Source: Streptomyces sp. A1277
GTDB lineage: Bacteria > Actinomycetota > Actinomycetes > Streptomycetales > Streptomycetaceae
Assembly: GCF_004795015.1 (NCBI RefSeq)
Contig: NZ_SSBI01000014.1
Coordinates: forward strand, 1-64,000
Length of the DNA: 64,000 nucleotides
Direction: 5' to 3'
In this document: one piece after another, positions 62,700-64,000 of the stretch
How positions within the stretch are numbered: the first letter of the stretch is position 1
Layout: each line of letters begins with the position of its first letter
Translations under genes and position numbers: made by a program
Notes under the pieces: generated by a model
Databases searched by the model: none
Told to the model about the DNA's origin: nothing
The model's input: only the letters and a program-made list of their open reading frames with translations

Positions 62700-63515
62700 A
62701 TGTGCGGACGGTATGCAGCGAGTCGGCGGCCCGAGGATCTGACCGGACTCTTCCAGGTGGAGAAGTGGGAACCGGCCGAGACGCTGGAGCCCGACTACAA
62801 CGTGGCGCCGACCAAGGAGGTCTACGCCGTACTGGAACGCCCTGTGAAAGACGCGGACGACCAGCGTCCGGTTCGCCAGATGCGCGCCCTGAAATGGGGG
62901 CTCGTCCCGTCCTGGGCCAAGAACCCCGAGGGCGCCGCCCGGATGATCAACGCCCGCGCCGAGACGGTCCACGAGAAGCCGTCCTTCCGCCGCCCCTTCG
63001 TCTCCCGGCGCTGCATCCTGCCCGCCGACGGCTATTACGAGTGGGTGACCGGCGCCGAGGAGCGGCAGATGGAGGAGAAGGGCCGCCGCAAACGCCCCCG
63101 TAAGCAGCCCTACTTCGTGACCCCGGCCGACGGCTCGGTCTTCGCGATGGCCGGTCTGTACGAGTTCTGGCGCGACCGGACCCTGCCCGACGACCACCCG
63201 CAGGCATGGTGGGTCACCTGCTCGGTGATCACCACCGAGGCGGAGACCGCCCCGCTCGCCGTGGCCCCCGCCGACGGCCCGGCCGCGCTCGCCGACATCC
63301 ACCCCCGGATGCCGCTGATGCTCACCCCGGACCGCTGGGACGACTGGCTGGACCCCTCGCGCACCGACATCGAGGAGCTGCGCGCCCTGCTCACACCGCC
63401 GCCCCCCGGCCTGATGCGCGCCTACCCGGTGGCGACCGCCGTCAGCAACGTCCGCAACAACGGGCCCGAGCTGAAGGACGAGCTGGCCGAGCCCGAGGTG
63501 AGCACGCTCTTCTGA
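62700..63515 (+). CDS. yedK: SRAP-family abasic-site protein YedK/HMCES, 271 aa
   Basis: This SOS-response-associated peptidase-fold protein forms a thiazolidine crosslink with abasic sites in single-stranded DNA through its N-terminal Cys2 (M-C-G-R-Y). Other family residues are the Asn in Y-N-V-A-P-T, the Glu in N-A-R-A-E-T, G-Y-Y-E-W and the His in H-P-R-M-P-L. A short Lys/Arg/Glu-rich insert follows G-Y-Y-E-W-V. ATG at 62700 gives Cys2 after Met removal and fixes the start. Confidence 0.95.
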   Translation: MCGRYAASRRPEDLTGLFQVEKWEPAETLEPDYNVAPTKEVYAVLERPVKDADDQRPVRQMRALKWGLVPSWAKNPEGAARMINARAETVHEKPSFRRPFVSRRCILPADGYYEWVTGAEERQMEEKGRRKRPRKQPYFVTPADGSVFAMAGLYEFWRDRTLPDDHPQAWWVTCSVITTEAETAPLAVAPADGPAALADIHPRMPLMLTPDRWDDWLDPSRTDIEELRALLTPPPPGLMRAYPVATAVSNVRNNGPELKDELAEPEVSTLF

Positions 63516-63563
63516 CCCACGCGCCACCCGCGTACCGCCCACCGGTGTTGGTTGGATGGAGGC

Positions 63564-64000
63564 GTGAACACCGACGGCACGCACCCCCGCACCGAGACGG
63601 TCGAGACCGAGGCCGGGACCGCCCGGATCACCTGGCTGGCCGCCGCCGCACCGCGTCTCCTGCTCGCGCTCGGCCACGGCGCCGGCGGCGGCATCGGGGC
63701 CCGCGACCTGACGGCCCTTGGCGCCGCCCTGCCCGCGCACGGCGTGAGCGTCGCCCTCGTGGAGCAGCCCTGGCGAGTCGCCGGGAAGAAGCTCGCGCCC
63801 GCCCCGAAGACCCTGGACACCGGATGGCGCGGGCTGTGGCCGGCCCTCGCCGCCCCCGGGCTCCCCGTCGTGGCCGGCGGCCGCAGCGCCGGCGCCCGGG
63901 TGGCCTGCCGCACCGCGGCCACGCTCGGCGCCCGCGCGGTCCTCGCGCTCAGCTTCCCGCTGCACCCGCCGGGCCGCCCCGAGAAGACCCGCGCCGGCGA
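63564..64000 (+). CDS. Alpha/beta hydrolase (KANSL3/TEX30-like), 3' end cut by window edge
   Basis: The GTG at 63564 (GGAGGC just upstream) opens a frame that stays open to the right edge. It has A-L-G-H-G-A-G-G-G as the oxyanion-loop region and G-G-R-S-A-G-A-R as the nucleophile elbow (G-x-S-x-G), the pattern of the TEX30/KANSL3-like alpha/beta hydrolases. The C-terminal acid and His lie outside the window. The substrate is unknown. Confidence 0.8.
   Translation, partial: MNTDGTHPRTETVETEAGTARITWLAAAAPRLLLALGHGAGGGIGARDLTALGAALPAHGVSVALVEQPWRVAGKKLAPAPKTLDTGWRGLWPALAAPGLPVVAGGRSAGARVACRTAATLGARAVLALSFPLHPPGRPEKTRAG

Overview
The window is chromosomal DNA of a Streptomyces or a very close relative. 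Its G+C content is very high and nearly every third codon position is G or C. GTG starts are common and the genes are packed. Typical Streptomyces families are present: a WblC/WhiB7 regulator, AIM24/TerD proteins, PF04672 methyltransferases and tandem S33 lipoprotein peptidases. Gene order follows a block that I recall from Mycobacterium tuberculosis (RhlE, ferritin-like protein, DUF3107, TetR, DUF3152, MoeZ, MGMT-like, AdnAB, NudC, mycoredoxin, UvrD2, WhiB7, ABC1 kinase, ThiF-like, DUF2342, Lon-PDZ, UPF0182). This is therefore mostly conserved actinobacterial core with a few Streptomyces insertions. I see no insertion sequence, prophage or CRISPR array.

Layout. 1-5429: a DEAD-box RNA helicase cut by the left edge, a ferritin-like protein, a small membrane protein, DUF3107, a TetR regulator, a small acidic protein and an alpha/beta hydrolase. 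5438-12227: a DUF3152 membrane-anchored protein with a metzincin-type zinc motif, then a tightly overlapping cluster of a PelF-like GT4 glycosyltransferase, a polytopic membrane protein, a 19-codon micro-ORF, an NAD epimerase and a spherulin-4-like protein. This cluster looks like a surface-polysaccharide locus inserted between DUF3152 and moeZ. 12313-20200: MoeZ, two tandem S33 lipoprotein peptidases, a kinase-like/LPG-synthase-like membrane protein and an alkyltransferase-like protein. 20414-29558: adnA and adnB, which encode the two helicase-nuclease subunits of actinobacterial break resection, here split by two antisense methyltransferase paralogues.

29569-36209: an M20 peptidase, nudC, mycoredoxin, uvrD2, then wblC preceded by a 600-base leader with an upstream ORF and an intrinsic terminator, which is the architecture of antibiotic-responsive attenuation. 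36547-43548: an ABC1/AarF kinase and a ThiF-like protein (one operon), a YgjP-type metallopeptidase, and a TerD-AIM24, AIM24, AIM24 operon. 43631-52790: Nudix, DUF2342, an SDR protein, MoaE, a small membrane protein, a Lon/PDZ secreted-type protease, a PPA1309-type protein and a giant UPF0182 membrane protein.

52843-55344: two identical initiator tRNA genes, each with its own terminator, bracketing a Sel1-repeat protein. 55447-57968: a Fur-family regulator divergent from a catalase gene with a palindrome inside the catalase promoter, then a CBS-domain protein. 58155-64000: hisN, an SMR transporter, rsgA and aroA (same strand, 3-base gap), an M50-type peptidase, the SRAP protein YedK, and the start of an alpha/beta hydrolase cut by the right edge. 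Common themes are genome maintenance (AdnAB, UvrD2, ATL, YedK), redox and stress control (Fur/catalase, mycoredoxin, WblC, TerD) and cell-envelope functions.
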